Made by a program: the position numbers and the translations under genes. The notes under the pieces were generated by a model. That model did not search any database and was not told where the DNA came from. It worked only from the letters and a program-made list of their open reading frames with translations. Shown one piece after another: positions 13,957-21,257 of a stretch of 22,731 bases of DNA (positions within the stretch are counted from its first letter, which is position 1; each line of letters begins with the position of its first letter). Source of the stretch: Nitrososphaerota archaeon (lineage in GTDB: Archaea; Thermoproteota; Bathyarchaeia; Bathyarchaeales; Bathycorpusculaceae); contig JAITBW010000015.1 of the NCBI GenBank assembly GCA_031283385.1, positions 1 to 22,731 on the forward strand. Direction: 5' to 3'.

Positions 13957-14988
13957 ATGGTAGTTGAGAATTGGGTTCCGATGGATGGGGATACTTTTGT
14001 TACTGTTGATGGTTTTATAATGAACACGTTTGGTTATGAGCATCCAGAGGCTCAGTTGTTTGCGTTTCTTAAGTATATCCCGGCTAAGTATAAGGATATG
14101 TTTAATGTTGAAATGCTTGAGCGTACTTGGATGTATAATCAAACTGAGTTGTTTCGTGCAGAGAAGCTCTATACTGCAAAAAATTATCAAACATTCATTG
14201 AGGCTTTTCGTAAAAATTTTCCAGACTACTTGTTTTATGATCAGAATAGGGGTAAAGAGATAATTGCTGCGCCGCTAAATCGTATTGAAAAAATTTTTGT
14301 TCCAAGAGATAAGCTAATTTGGTTGCAGAATTTGTCAGAGCGTGATGAGCTTCAAGATAAGGCGTTGGATCTTATAGAGTTAATTAGTAAAGAGTCGGGT
14401 GTAGCTCTTTTGGATATGGGTTTGCATGGTTCATTAGCGCTTAATATGCATGCGCCGCATTCAGATATTGATCTTGTAGTGTATGGTACGGATAATTTTC
14501 GTCGTGTAGAGTCTGCTATTGAAAGACTTGTAAATTCTTCTAAATTGACCTACATTATTGGTAATAGACTAGATGCGGCTCGTAAGTTTCAGGGACGTTA
14601 TCAGGGCAAAATTTACATGTATAACGCTACGCGTCAGTTTGAAGAAGTTACCGTAAAGTTTGGTCAATATAAATATACGCCGATTATGTCAGTGCGTTTT
14701 CAAGCTGTTGTAGATAGTGATAGAGAAACTATGTATAGACCAGCGACGTACAAGATTTCAGGGTATAAGCCCTTAGATTCTGAATCTGAATTGTCTACTG
14801 AAAAAATTCCAATACAAGTGGTATCAAATATTGGTTGTTATCGTAACATTGCCAGACAGGGTAGTGAAATTAAAGTTTCAGGTAGACTTGAAAAGGTAGA
14901 ATCTACAGTGGATGATCAGGTTTTCTATCAGGTTGTTGTGGGAACGGCGACGTCGGAGGAAGAGTACATTTGGCCTGTGACAATTTAA
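13957..14988 (+). CDS. Archaeal pol-beta-superfamily nucleotidyltransferase (paralogue 1)
   Basis: This 343-residue protein has three parts. An N-terminal domain (1-110) contains GYEHPEAQLFAFLKYIP and PDYLFYDQNRGKEI. The nucleotidyltransferase core follows, with GS at 158-159 and SDIDLVVYG giving Asp170 and Asp172. A C-terminal beta-rich domain (about 240-343) contains the phrase YRNIARQGSEIKVSGRLEKV. The same three-part layout occurs in archaeal proteins often labelled DNA polymerase beta subunit, whose function is unknown. The catalytic motif is intact. I start at ATG 13957 because upstream sequence is T-rich and lacks conservation with the two paralogues. It overlaps the next gene by 19 bp, so the two are translationally coupled. 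Substrate is unknown. Confidence 0.8.
   Translation: MVVENWVPMDGDTFVTVDGFIMNTFGYEHPEAQLFAFLKYIPAKYKDMFNVEMLERTWMYNQTELFRAEKLYTAKNYQTFIEAFRKNFPDYLFYDQNRGKEIIAAPLNRIEKIFVPRDKLIWLQNLSERDELQDKALDLIELISKESGVALLDMGLHGSLALNMHAPHSDIDLVVYGTDNFRRVESAIERLVNSSKLTYIIGNRLDAARKFQGRYQGKIYMYNATRQFEEVTVKFGQYKYTPIMSVRFQAVVDSDRETMYRPATYKISGYKPLDSESELSTEKIPIQVVSNIGCYRNIARQGSEIKVSGRLEKVESTVDDQVFYQVVVGTATSEEEYIWPVTI
14955..14972 (+). promoter_or_regulatory. Ribosome-binding site deciding a TTG start
   Basis: GGAGGA (14955-14960) lies 9 nt before TTG (14970-14972), inside the end of the upstream gene. With this start the protein aligns residue for residue with paralogue 1 up to the FGY motif. Both facts support TTG initiation. 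Confidence 0.8.
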
Positions 14989-16061
14989 GGCTTCGTGATC
15001 GTGATAGTGTTCTTACGCGTGAGGGTTTGCTTTTTAGGGTTTTTGGCTACAATAATCCCTCTAATGTGTATTTTTGTGATGCAGAATATGCTTCATCTAA
15101 AATTTTTCAGTCTACGGATCCTAGGGCTCCGAGGGAGGGTGAAGGGGGTCTTTTTTATAAGTTTTATAATGATGAGGGTATGAGGCTTGTTGCTAAAGAG
15201 TATCCTAAGTACATGTTTTTTCATGAAATGTTAGGTTTAGAGCTTGTAGGTGTTGCTGATGAGGATGTTTTTGAGGTTCATAAGCCTCAAGAGCGGCTTG
15301 TGGAATTGCTTAAGCAGGGTCCAACAGATGAGTTGCTTGCTGCAATGGAGAGGGTTTTGAAAATTGCTACTGATAGTTCAGGGCTTGCAGTGAGTGATTT
15401 TGGTGTTTTTGGTTCTATGTTGCATGCGTTTCATCATCCTAAATATTCTGATATTGATTTTACCATATATGGGAAAGAGCAGAATGCTAAAATGCGTAAG
15501 ACTCTTCAGGAGCTTTATAGTGATAAGCCGTCTGGGTTAAGTAACGAGTTTGCCTCTGATGGTATTATGGATGGTAAACGGTGGCTTTTCACTAATTTTG
15601 ATGTTAAAGATTTTATGTGGCATCAGCGGCGGAAACAGATTTACGGTTTCTATGACGATAGAGTGCATAGTGGTAGAGTTATAAAAGCTGAATTTGAGCC
15701 TGTTAAAGCGTGGGGTGAGATAGTAAATGAGTATAATCCAAATCATTGTATTACTCGTAGAGGCTGGGCGAAGATTAAAGCACGTGTCACATCGGATGAT
15801 GATGGCCCATTTATTCCTTCCGTTTATGGCATTGAGCCCTTGGAGGTTTTAGAGGGGCCAAGAGCTGCGGGGGAGGTTGTGCGTGTGTTTTCGTATATGG
15901 AAGAGTTTCGTCAGCAGGTGCAGCGGGATGAGATAATTATTGTTGAGGGTAATCTGGAGGAGGTTCAGACGCCTGAGCCAGATGCTGAAGGCTGTTTTTA
16001 TCAGATGACTTTGACGTATTGTCCGCGTTATTATGATCAGGTGTTGAAAGCGTTGCATTAG
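14970..16061 (+). CDS. Archaeal pol-beta-superfamily nucleotidyltransferase (paralogue 2)
   Basis: This 363-residue paralogue of the preceding gene starts at TTG 14970. Its N-terminal domain retains DSVLTREGLLFRVFGYNNP and PKYMFFHEMLGLELVGV. The core has GS at 148-149 and SDIDFTIYG with Asp161 and Asp163, so the metal site is complete. The C-terminal domain carries a loop GPRAAGEVVRVFSYMEEFRQQVQRDE and ends with IIVEGNLEEVQTPEPD and an aromatic segment. It has about 20 more residues than paralogue 1, mainly in the N-terminal insert (DPRAPREGEGG). The 19-bp overlap with paralogue 1 suggests equal co-expression, possibly as a heteromer. Its 3' end overlaps the convergent third paralogue by 4 bp. 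Confidence 0.8.
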   Translation: MACDNLRLRDRDSVLTREGLLFRVFGYNNPSNVYFCDAEYASSKIFQSTDPRAPREGEGGLFYKFYNDEGMRLVAKEYPKYMFFHEMLGLELVGVADEDVFEVHKPQERLVELLKQGPTDELLAAMERVLKIATDSSGLAVSDFGVFGSMLHAFHHPKYSDIDFTIYGKEQNAKMRKTLQELYSDKPSGLSNEFASDGIMDGKRWLFTNFDVKDFMWHQRRKQIYGFYDDRVHSGRVIKAEFEPVKAWGEIVNEYNPNHCITRRGWAKIKARVTSDDDGPFIPSVYGIEPLEVLEGPRAAGEVVRVFSYMEEFRQQVQRDEIIIVEGNLEEVQTPEPDAEGCFYQMTLTYCPRYYDQVLKALH

Positions 16062-17077
16062 CTTGTTTTAAGTGTCATATAGTCTTCGGGATTGCTGCCT
16101 AGAAGTAGGCGGTGGTGTTGTTTGTTGGTTTTTTTGTTTAGTACAAGTTCCACTTTTCCTTGTGCTATTATGTTTTCATTGTTTTCTGCTTGTTCGCAGA
16201 ATCGTCCTCGGAAGGAGGCGATTTCTTTTATGGAGTCTAATTTTGGTCCTTCTATAATGTTTACGTTGTCTATTTGGTATATGCAGGGTGTGAATAGGGC
16301 TTCGGTTTTGCCGTGTATGTTTGCCGTGATTTTTGCGTATCCGGCGTTGCTGTAGTATATTTCGCCGTAGTGTTCAGAGAGTTCATGCCAGTCTTTTACG
16401 AAACGTACGTAATAGTCAATTCCTTGATACATGCCTTGGAAGGCTTTTCGTTTTTCTACTTTTTGAAAGTCTTCAAAGCTCATATATGTGTCCTTTGAGC
16501 GAAAATTATACAGTGTGCCAAGTTCCTCTGTAGTGTAAGCCTTGCAACGGGGATGCCCTTCTTTTAGCATTTGTTGCATAGCGGCATAGGCTTTGCGAGA
16601 GTTCGCTTCGCCGTAAATTAGTATGTCAATATCAGAGGTTTCTGTGGTTAAGCCTGTGAGAATGGATCCAGAAATGCCAATAGCGTTCCATGGAATATTT
16701 GCCATTTCTTGCAGATCTGTGGCGAATTGTAACGCTTTTTCTTCGAGAACTGTTTTTGGCTTGTTTATGCGGAGGTTAACTATTTTTTCTTGAGGCTGAA
16801 AGTGGTGAATTATTTCATCTGTTGGAACGGCGCATATGGTTTCGCCGAAAACCTTGTCATGCACTATTAAATGTGGGAGGTGTTCTTTTAGGAATTTGAA
16901 TCGGTCGCTTAGGCTGTAGATTTTGTCATAGCTCAAGTTTTCATTGTTTCGGGGGCCTTTTGGGTTTGGTATGTATCGTGGAAAAGCAACTACCCTGTTT
17001 TCAGGGTGACTTAGACCTTTTACGTCAAATATGACATTGCTTTTGTGTTGGATAAGGTCGCCTTCGCGAGCTATCAT
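16058..17077 (-). CDS. Archaeal pol-beta-superfamily nucleotidyltransferase (paralogue 3, canonical form)
   Basis: This 339-residue protein looks closest to the widespread archaeal form. It has MIAREGDLI, VIFDVKGLSHPENRVVAFPRYIP (15-37), YSLSDRFKFLKEHLPHLIVHDKVFGETICAVP, and PQEKIVNLR. The core GISGSILTG has GS at 137-138 and SDIDILIYG has Asp149 and Asp151. The C-terminal beta-rich domain shows IIAQGKVELVLN. ATG 17077 is preceded by GAGGAA at a 6-nt spacing. It converges on the other two paralogues and diverges from the CitG-family gene 70 bp away. The three-domain layout is the same in all three, so the cluster arose by duplication followed by divergence. Confidence 0.82.
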   Translation of the reverse strand: MIAREGDLIQHKSNVIFDVKGLSHPENRVVAFPRYIPNPKGPRNNENLSYDKIYSLSDRFKFLKEHLPHLIVHDKVFGETICAVPTDEIIHHFQPQEKIVNLRINKPKTVLEEKALQFATDLQEMANIPWNAIGISGSILTGLTTETSDIDILIYGEANSRKAYAAMQQMLKEGHPRCKAYTTEELGTLYNFRSKDTYMSFEDFQKVEKRKAFQGMYQGIDYYVRFVKDWHELSEHYGEIYYSNAGYAKITANIHGKTEALFTPCIYQIDNVNIIEGPKLDSIKEIASFRGRFCEQAENNENIIAQGKVELVLNKKTNKQHHRLLLGSNPEDYMTLKTS

Positions 17078-17114
17078 GTTAGTTCCTCGGTTGGTGTAGA
17101 GTTTTTTACGTAAC

Positions 17115-17122
17115 GTTTAAAC
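17115..17122. promoter_or_regulatory. Palindromic TATA-like box in the divergent promoter region
   Basis: GTTTAAAC is symmetric and lies 30 bp (centre) from the CitG-family ATG at 17148 and 41 bp from the nucleotidyltransferase ATG at 17077. It could serve a leaderless rightward message and a leftward message with a short leader containing GAGGAA. The only other TATA candidate in the 70-bp gap is the palindrome TTACGTAA at about 17106-17113. Confidence 0.45.
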
Positions 17123-17147
17123 AATTCGTAGTCTTTCAAAGTATCTT

Positions 17148-18128
17148 ATGACGGATATTGTTGAGAATTGTCAGAGGTCAGTAGACATTAGTAGATGTTT
17201 GCAGTTGGCGATTTTGCTTGAAGTTAGTGCTGCAAAGCCGGGTAATGTGAGTTTTGCAGCTGGTTTTGAGGGTACGTGTAAAGAGCATTTTTTGGCTTCA
17301 GCTATAGCTGTTGGTCCGGTATTTCAGGAGGCTGTTAAGCGTGGTATGCAGATTGCTAATGGAGAGCGTGATGTTAGCGCGGCTGGTTTGGGGGAGCTTG
17401 TAGAGTTGGGTGTTAGGGAGTTTATGGAGTGGCAGTATGGTGGTAATACTATTTTAGGTACTGTCATGTTGTTTATGCCAATTGCTATTGCAGCAGGCAT
17501 GTCGTCTATAGATGAGAGCGTGCATGGTGAGGGCGGTGGAATAGTAGGGGATTTAAAGTTTTTACGTGGTGCTATTAAGGAGGTTATTTGTAATTCTACC
17601 GCTATGGACTCAGTGCATCTCTATGATGCTATAGATGTTGCCATGCCAAGTGGGTTAAATCATGCTCCGAATTTAAGTGTTAATGATCCAACGTCAAGAC
17701 AGCGGTTAATAACTGAGAATGTTACACTCTATCAAGTATTTGACATAGCTAAAGACTATGATGACATATGTAGTGAATGGGTACGCAATTATCCTATTAC
17801 CTTTGATGAAGCATACCCATATTTATCAGGTCAACTAGGAAAAGTTGATCAGAATTCTGCTGTTGTAAACACTTTTCTAAAAATTCTCGCAGATCATCCA
17901 GACACGTTTATAGCTAGAAAGGCAGGAGCAGAAAAAGCCAAAGAAATCTCTGTAGAAGCAAAAAAAGTGTTAGCACTGGGAGGCGCGACAACAGTTGAAG
18001 GAAAAGCCGCTATAGAGAAACTTGACTATAACTTACGCTCCGCAGGAAACCATTATAACCCAGGAACCACAGCAGATCTTACCGCTACAACACTATCACT
18101 TTGCACACTTAACGGTTACCGACCATAA
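17148..18128 (+). CDS. citG: Triphosphoribosyl-dephospho-CoA synthase family protein (CitG/MdcB-like)
   Basis: This 326-residue all-helical protein shows clear family signatures: AAKPGNVSF (28-36), GGNTILGTVMLFMPIA (98-113), HPDTFIARKAG (250-260) and NPGTTADL (304-311). In bacteria CitG and MdcB use ATP and dephospho-CoA to make triphosphoribosyl-dephospho-CoA, the precursor of the citrate lyase and malonate decarboxylase prosthetic group. Archaeal homologues usually occur without those lyases, and none is visible here, so the true product is open. Relatives are, as I recall, also found in tetrahydromethanopterin gene sets. The protein is somewhat longer than bacterial CitG, with extra residues around 120-190. 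The gene is divergent from the third nucleotidyltransferase. The start at ATG 17148 fits the TATA spacing. Confidence 0.85.
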   Translation: MTDIVENCQRSVDISRCLQLAILLEVSAAKPGNVSFAAGFEGTCKEHFLASAIAVGPVFQEAVKRGMQIANGERDVSAAGLGELVELGVREFMEWQYGGNTILGTVMLFMPIAIAAGMSSIDESVHGEGGGIVGDLKFLRGAIKEVICNSTAMDSVHLYDAIDVAMPSGLNHAPNLSVNDPTSRQRLITENVTLYQVFDIAKDYDDICSEWVRNYPITFDEAYPYLSGQLGKVDQNSAVVNTFLKILADHPDTFIARKAGAEKAKEISVEAKKVLALGGATTVEGKAAIEKLDYNLRSAGNHYNPGTTADLTATTLSLCTLNGYRP

Positions 18129-18148
18129 CAAAGAACGCTAATAACATA

Positions 18149-18205
18149 TTTTTTGGATACACTAAAAACTGCGCATTAAAAACTGTAGAATTCATATCAA
18201 AAAAA
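18149..18205. terminator. T-tracts between convergent genes
   Basis: Six T at 18149-18154 follow the CitG-family stop codon on the plus strand. Seven A at 18199-18205 give a T-run on the minus strand after the PQQ-type gene. Both fit T-tract termination of the two convergent genes. Confidence 0.45.
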
Positions 18206-18233
18206 GGAAGAGTTTGTTGAGTTTTTGGTATGT

Positions 18234-20783
18234 TTATTTCTTTCTAAGAATCAAGAATCCGACAAGGATTACTACAACAATTATGGCAATACCTGTACAG
18301 ATGACAGCGTATAGTATTGTGTTGTTTGTTCCAGCATTGTTTGAGCCTTCATCGACTGTTAAATGTGTAGTAGCAAAAGAACTGCCATATGATTCATCAC
18401 CCATGAAAGTCGCAGTAATAGTGTATAATCCTGCAACTTCAGGTGTCCAGCCATCGAAAGCAAAAGTACCACTATAGCCATCAGAAGTAGTTGTGCCTAT
18501 GTTGTAATAGTTACCATTAGGATCAAGCACATCAAGAGACACCGGAACACCAACCATAGTTACATTACCATAGATACCCCCGACTGATGCGCCTATATGC
18601 ATTTGTTCCATCTGTGCAGCCACTGATTCTTTAGAAACACATGGAGCATACTGTTGAGCAGGAGACAAATCAAGAACTGTACCAGTCAAAAGTGCCTTCT
18701 GACCAAACGGTATAGCTACTTGTGAAGCTGAAATTGTAGTTTCACTTAATCCCTTTCCAAAAACGTACATATACCCATCTCGTCCTGCCATTGCAAAGTA
18801 TCCATCTGCTACAGCTAGTTGTACTTCTGTACGTCGCATATCACTGCCACCGGTAAAGCCTACTGACCATACTTCTTTGCCTGTAAAGACATCAATACAT
18901 AATGTTGGCTCTCCTCTATAGAATGGTGCCTCGGGAGTATGTTTATTACTGTATACATATATTTTTCCATCTGCACATATTCCGGCATTGACTAATGGAT
19001 AAACTGTTTGACCTTCGCTACCAGTATAAGGGGTTTCAAATGGTGGAGCTGCTTTTTCGAATTTCCAATTGATATCACCTGTAGCCCAATCAATTGCATA
19101 AATACCCGATTGTGCCATCCAATACAATTGACCATAAGCTGTTGTGGTAGAGTAACTTCCAAAACCAGATGCATCCCATGGATAATCTAGCTGTCTAGTT
19201 CGCCACGCGTCATTACCTGTTTTTAAATCGAAAGCCAAATAGTAGCCGTTAGCACTCATTACCGCTAGTTTTCCATGATCTGCAACATTAGATGTCCCAC
19301 CATATTGTGGTTCATTGACATATTTATTCCAAAGAGTTACACCAGACAACAAATCAAAAGCTGTAATGTTCATTCCAACAAGTACACCACCTTCCGATAT
19401 ACTCGCCACTGTACAGCCTATGCCTACGTTCCAATCAGTTAGATGCGCAGTAGGTAAAGCACTTCGAGCATATGTCGTATTACTTATTACACGGCTAGCA
19501 AAGTTAGCCGAGTTACCTGCTGTTGTCCAATTTATTAGACGGTATCTTTCTGCGCCAGCATCAGCACCAAGATCCTGAATACCCAACACGTAACCATTCT
19601 TATAATAAGTTCCACCATTACCAGTCATAGGAGCAATAGAAACATTAGCTGACATAACGCCAGTAAATGGTGCGTATTTCCTCATGTAGCCATTGCTTAT
19701 TGACAAAAGCACTGGCGCAGTTGGTTTTAGTACACCGCCATCAACCTCAACCTGTCCACTAGTCCATTCAATAAGATCAGGTGCTGTCTCTCCAGGGTAC
19801 AGTGGTCTCTCCCAATATACTTCGCCAGTACGAATATCATAACATTCCCAATACGTTTGGCTATTGGGACCACTTGTAGAAGGCTTTGCATAAGAGTGAT
19901 AAGCCATTCCCATCAAAATAATGTTTGGTGCCTGTCGCCAAGTGCCAAGTCCAGAGCCCACATAAGATGCACCACCATAGTCGCCGCCCATAAGACCACT
20001 AAGTTGGTATTGACGCTTCCAAGCAACATGAGCAGATTCAGGTCCTGAAACCCACGGAACAAAGGCATATGCTGAATTATACGTTGGATTCGTATTAGGA
20101 TAGAAAGCATCCCATAATGGATCATTTTTAGCAGGTCCAAACCAAGGATAGCTTCCTATATTTGACCACCATTCGCGATGTATTTCGTCAACTGGTCTTG
20201 TCCAGTAATCAGTTGGTTTTTGCGCTTCAGGCCATGATGGAATTATTTCTTCTTGCACAATTAACTTTTGCACACCAGTAGAAGAAGGCGCAACCACAGC
20301 CCCACCATTGTAAACCGAGGTGGAACCTCCAAACCCAAGACCAGTTCCGGGCGGGAGAGGCTCACCTGGAGCAAAGTATGTACCATCCATATATGTTCCA
20401 GCAGCGAAATATTCACCAGGATACACAAGTTGGAAAGACCACTCACCCACCTGATCAGGAACAAAGGGCATCCACATAGTACCATCAGCAACATAAGTAT
20501 TTAATCCAGTAATCTTGTCTACGTCGCCATTTGGTTTTGTTACAATTAATGACAAATCATGATATTGTCTGTGTGCACCAGGTGCAGGCGAAATCCAAAA
20601 ATTAATTAGAACTTCTTGTCCTATACCCACCGTAGTAGGTCTAAAACTAAGGAAAGCCGTTACAACCACTTGCTGCTCTTGTTGCGCGTTGCTTGGCGTA
20701 CTTACTGTCAACATTGCAATAGCAGAAGTTAGCAATAGAACTGCGACAAATAAAGAAATTGTTTTATTTCTAAAATTTCTAAT
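18234..20783 (-). CDS. Secreted, membrane-anchored PQQ-type beta-propeller protein with Ig-like domains
   Basis: From the proposed start this protein has about 849 residues: signal peptide (basic RNFRNK, hydrophobic core, cleavage near SNAQ), an N-terminal Ig-like domain (about 35-125), and a Trp-rich linker (PTDYWTRPVDEIHREWW). A PQQ-type propeller follows, with blades of the form D-x2-TG-x3-W (DIRTGEVYW, DLLSGVTLW, DLKTGNDAW, DWATGDINW, DVFTGKEVW). A second Ig-like domain follows, ending FMGDESYGSSFATTHL, then a TM helix and LRKK. It is probably a cell-surface protein for ligand binding or adhesion; no quinoprotein active-site residues are evident. The start is uncertain. The in-frame TTG at 20735 would cut the basic part of the signal peptide and has no ribosome-binding site. 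ATT at 20783 lies 9 nt after GGAGG. Confidence 0.8.
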   Translation of the reverse strand: MRNFRNKTISLFVAVLLLTSAIAMLTVSTPSNAQQEQQVVVTAFLSFRPTTVGIGQEVLINFWISPAPGAHRQYHDLSLIVTKPNGDVDKITGLNTYVADGTMWMPFVPDQVGEWSFQLVYPGEYFAAGTYMDGTYFAPGEPLPPGTGLGFGGSTSVYNGGAVVAPSSTGVQKLIVQEEIIPSWPEAQKPTDYWTRPVDEIHREWWSNIGSYPWFGPAKNDPLWDAFYPNTNPTYNSAYAFVPWVSGPESAHVAWKRQYQLSGLMGGDYGGASYVGSGLGTWRQAPNIILMGMAYHSYAKPSTSGPNSQTYWECYDIRTGEVYWERPLYPGETAPDLIEWTSGQVEVDGGVLKPTAPVLLSISNGYMRKYAPFTGVMSANVSIAPMTGNGGTYYKNGYVLGIQDLGADAGAERYRLINWTTAGNSANFASRVISNTTYARSALPTAHLTDWNVGIGCTVASISEGGVLVGMNITAFDLLSGVTLWNKYVNEPQYGGTSNVADHGKLAVMSANGYYLAFDLKTGNDAWRTRQLDYPWDASGFGSYSTTTAYGQLYWMAQSGIYAIDWATGDINWKFEKAAPPFETPYTGSEGQTVYPLVNAGICADGKIYVYSNKHTPEAPFYRGEPTLCIDVFTGKEVWSVGFTGGSDMRRTEVQLAVADGYFAMAGRDGYMYVFGKGLSETTISASQVAIPFGQKALLTGTVLDLSPAQQYAPCVSKESVAAQMEQMHIGASVGGIYGNVTMVGVPVSLDVLDPNGNYYNIGTTTSDGYSGTFAFDGWTPEVAGLYTITATFMGDESYGSSFATTHLTVDEGSNNAGTNNTILYAVICTGIAIIVVVILVGFLILRKK

Positions 20784-20799
20784 CTTTTATTTCCTCCAT
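20781..20799 (-). promoter_or_regulatory. Ribosome-binding site with possible ATT start and overlapping mini-ORF
   Basis: GGAGG (20793-20797) precedes ATT (20781-20783) by 9 nt. ATT opens the frame with a full signal peptide. The only ATG nearby (20799) opens a six-codon frame ending TAG at 20779, out of phase by one base. Either ATT initiates, or a one-base error or frameshift joins the ATG to the long frame. Confidence 0.5.
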
Positions 20800-21116
20800 G
20801 ACAAAATACTGTAAATAACAAACTAATAAAGCTAGCTAGAAAAAACGAATCACACAACCCCCCCCCACAAAAACTTTGCAAAAACAACAACAAACAACAC
20901 AAACTCCACATATGTGAAAACACAACATAACACCACGATTGCATGAAAAATAAGCAAGATTTTTTTGAAAAGCTATTTTTTCCTATCACATATATAACAC
21001 ATCTATAGCTAGCAACGACCATAGTTTCTGCATTTTTCTAAGTCTAATTTGAGAAGTCAACCCATTTTTTGTTCTTCAATATTTATTTCTTCATCTTTAA
21101 AGGAGGCTGCTTTGGT
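20784..21116. other. Upstream region of the PQQ-type gene
   Basis: It contains a TATA-like box on the minus strand at about 20824-20832 and a nine-base C run at 20858-20866. A G-poor, CA-rich stretch on the plus strand follows (20867-20925). The rest is AT-rich. No ORF with recognisable homology is present. Confidence 0.5.
20858..20866 (-). repeat. Homopolymeric G9 tract upstream of the PQQ-type gene
   Basis: Nine consecutive C on the plus strand (G on the coding strand) lie about 30 bp upstream of the probable TATA box. It is the longest G/C homopolymer I see in this AT-rich window. Tracts like this change length by slippage and can tune promoters. Confidence 0.8.
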
Positions 21117-21257
21117 TTGTCAAGAACTATAAGGAGTCTTTTAGTGTTTTTAGCTGGCAGCTTCATAGTGAACAGGAATATCCAAGGTCGATCATTTAGC
21201 ATTATGATGTTTTGGCTAAGTTTTTCTTTTCATTTCTTCTTCTCGTTTAGAGTATAG
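21117..21257 (+). CDS. Doubtful small hydrophobic ORF (46 aa), possible Kelch N-terminus remnant
   Basis: AAAGGAGG ends at 21106, 10 nt before TTG 21117. The frame begins with a signal-peptide-like segment, SRTIRSLLVFLAGSFIV. It recalls RRFLVFL...VGSFIV of the fourth Kelch protein, whose coding region it runs into from the opposite side. No Kelch blade follows. It may be a decayed copy of a Kelch gene start, a small membrane peptide, or chance in T-rich DNA. The overlap with the 3' end of a solid minus-strand gene (21216-21257) argues against a conserved protein. Confidence 0.2.
   Translation: MSRTIRSLLVFLAGSFIVNRNIQGRSFSIMMFWLSFSFHFFFSFRV

Noticed and set aside
13873..14190. Minus-strand frame of 105 codons across the start of the first nucleotidyltransferase
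   Set aside because: It overlaps a clearly conserved gene, is rich in Ile, Lys and His as expected from antisense AT-rich DNA, and shows no motif.
18214..18477. Plus-strand frame of 87 codons opposite the end of the PQQ-type gene
   Set aside because: It is antisense to well-supported coding sequence with Ig-like domain and TM anchor, and has no ribosome-binding site or homology.
20729..21022. Minus-strand frame of 97 codons upstream of the PQQ-type gene
   Set aside because: It is Cys/Leu/Phe-rich without homology and runs through the promoter, the G9 tract and the signal-peptide region in another frame. It is relevant only as the frame that contains the nearby ATG.
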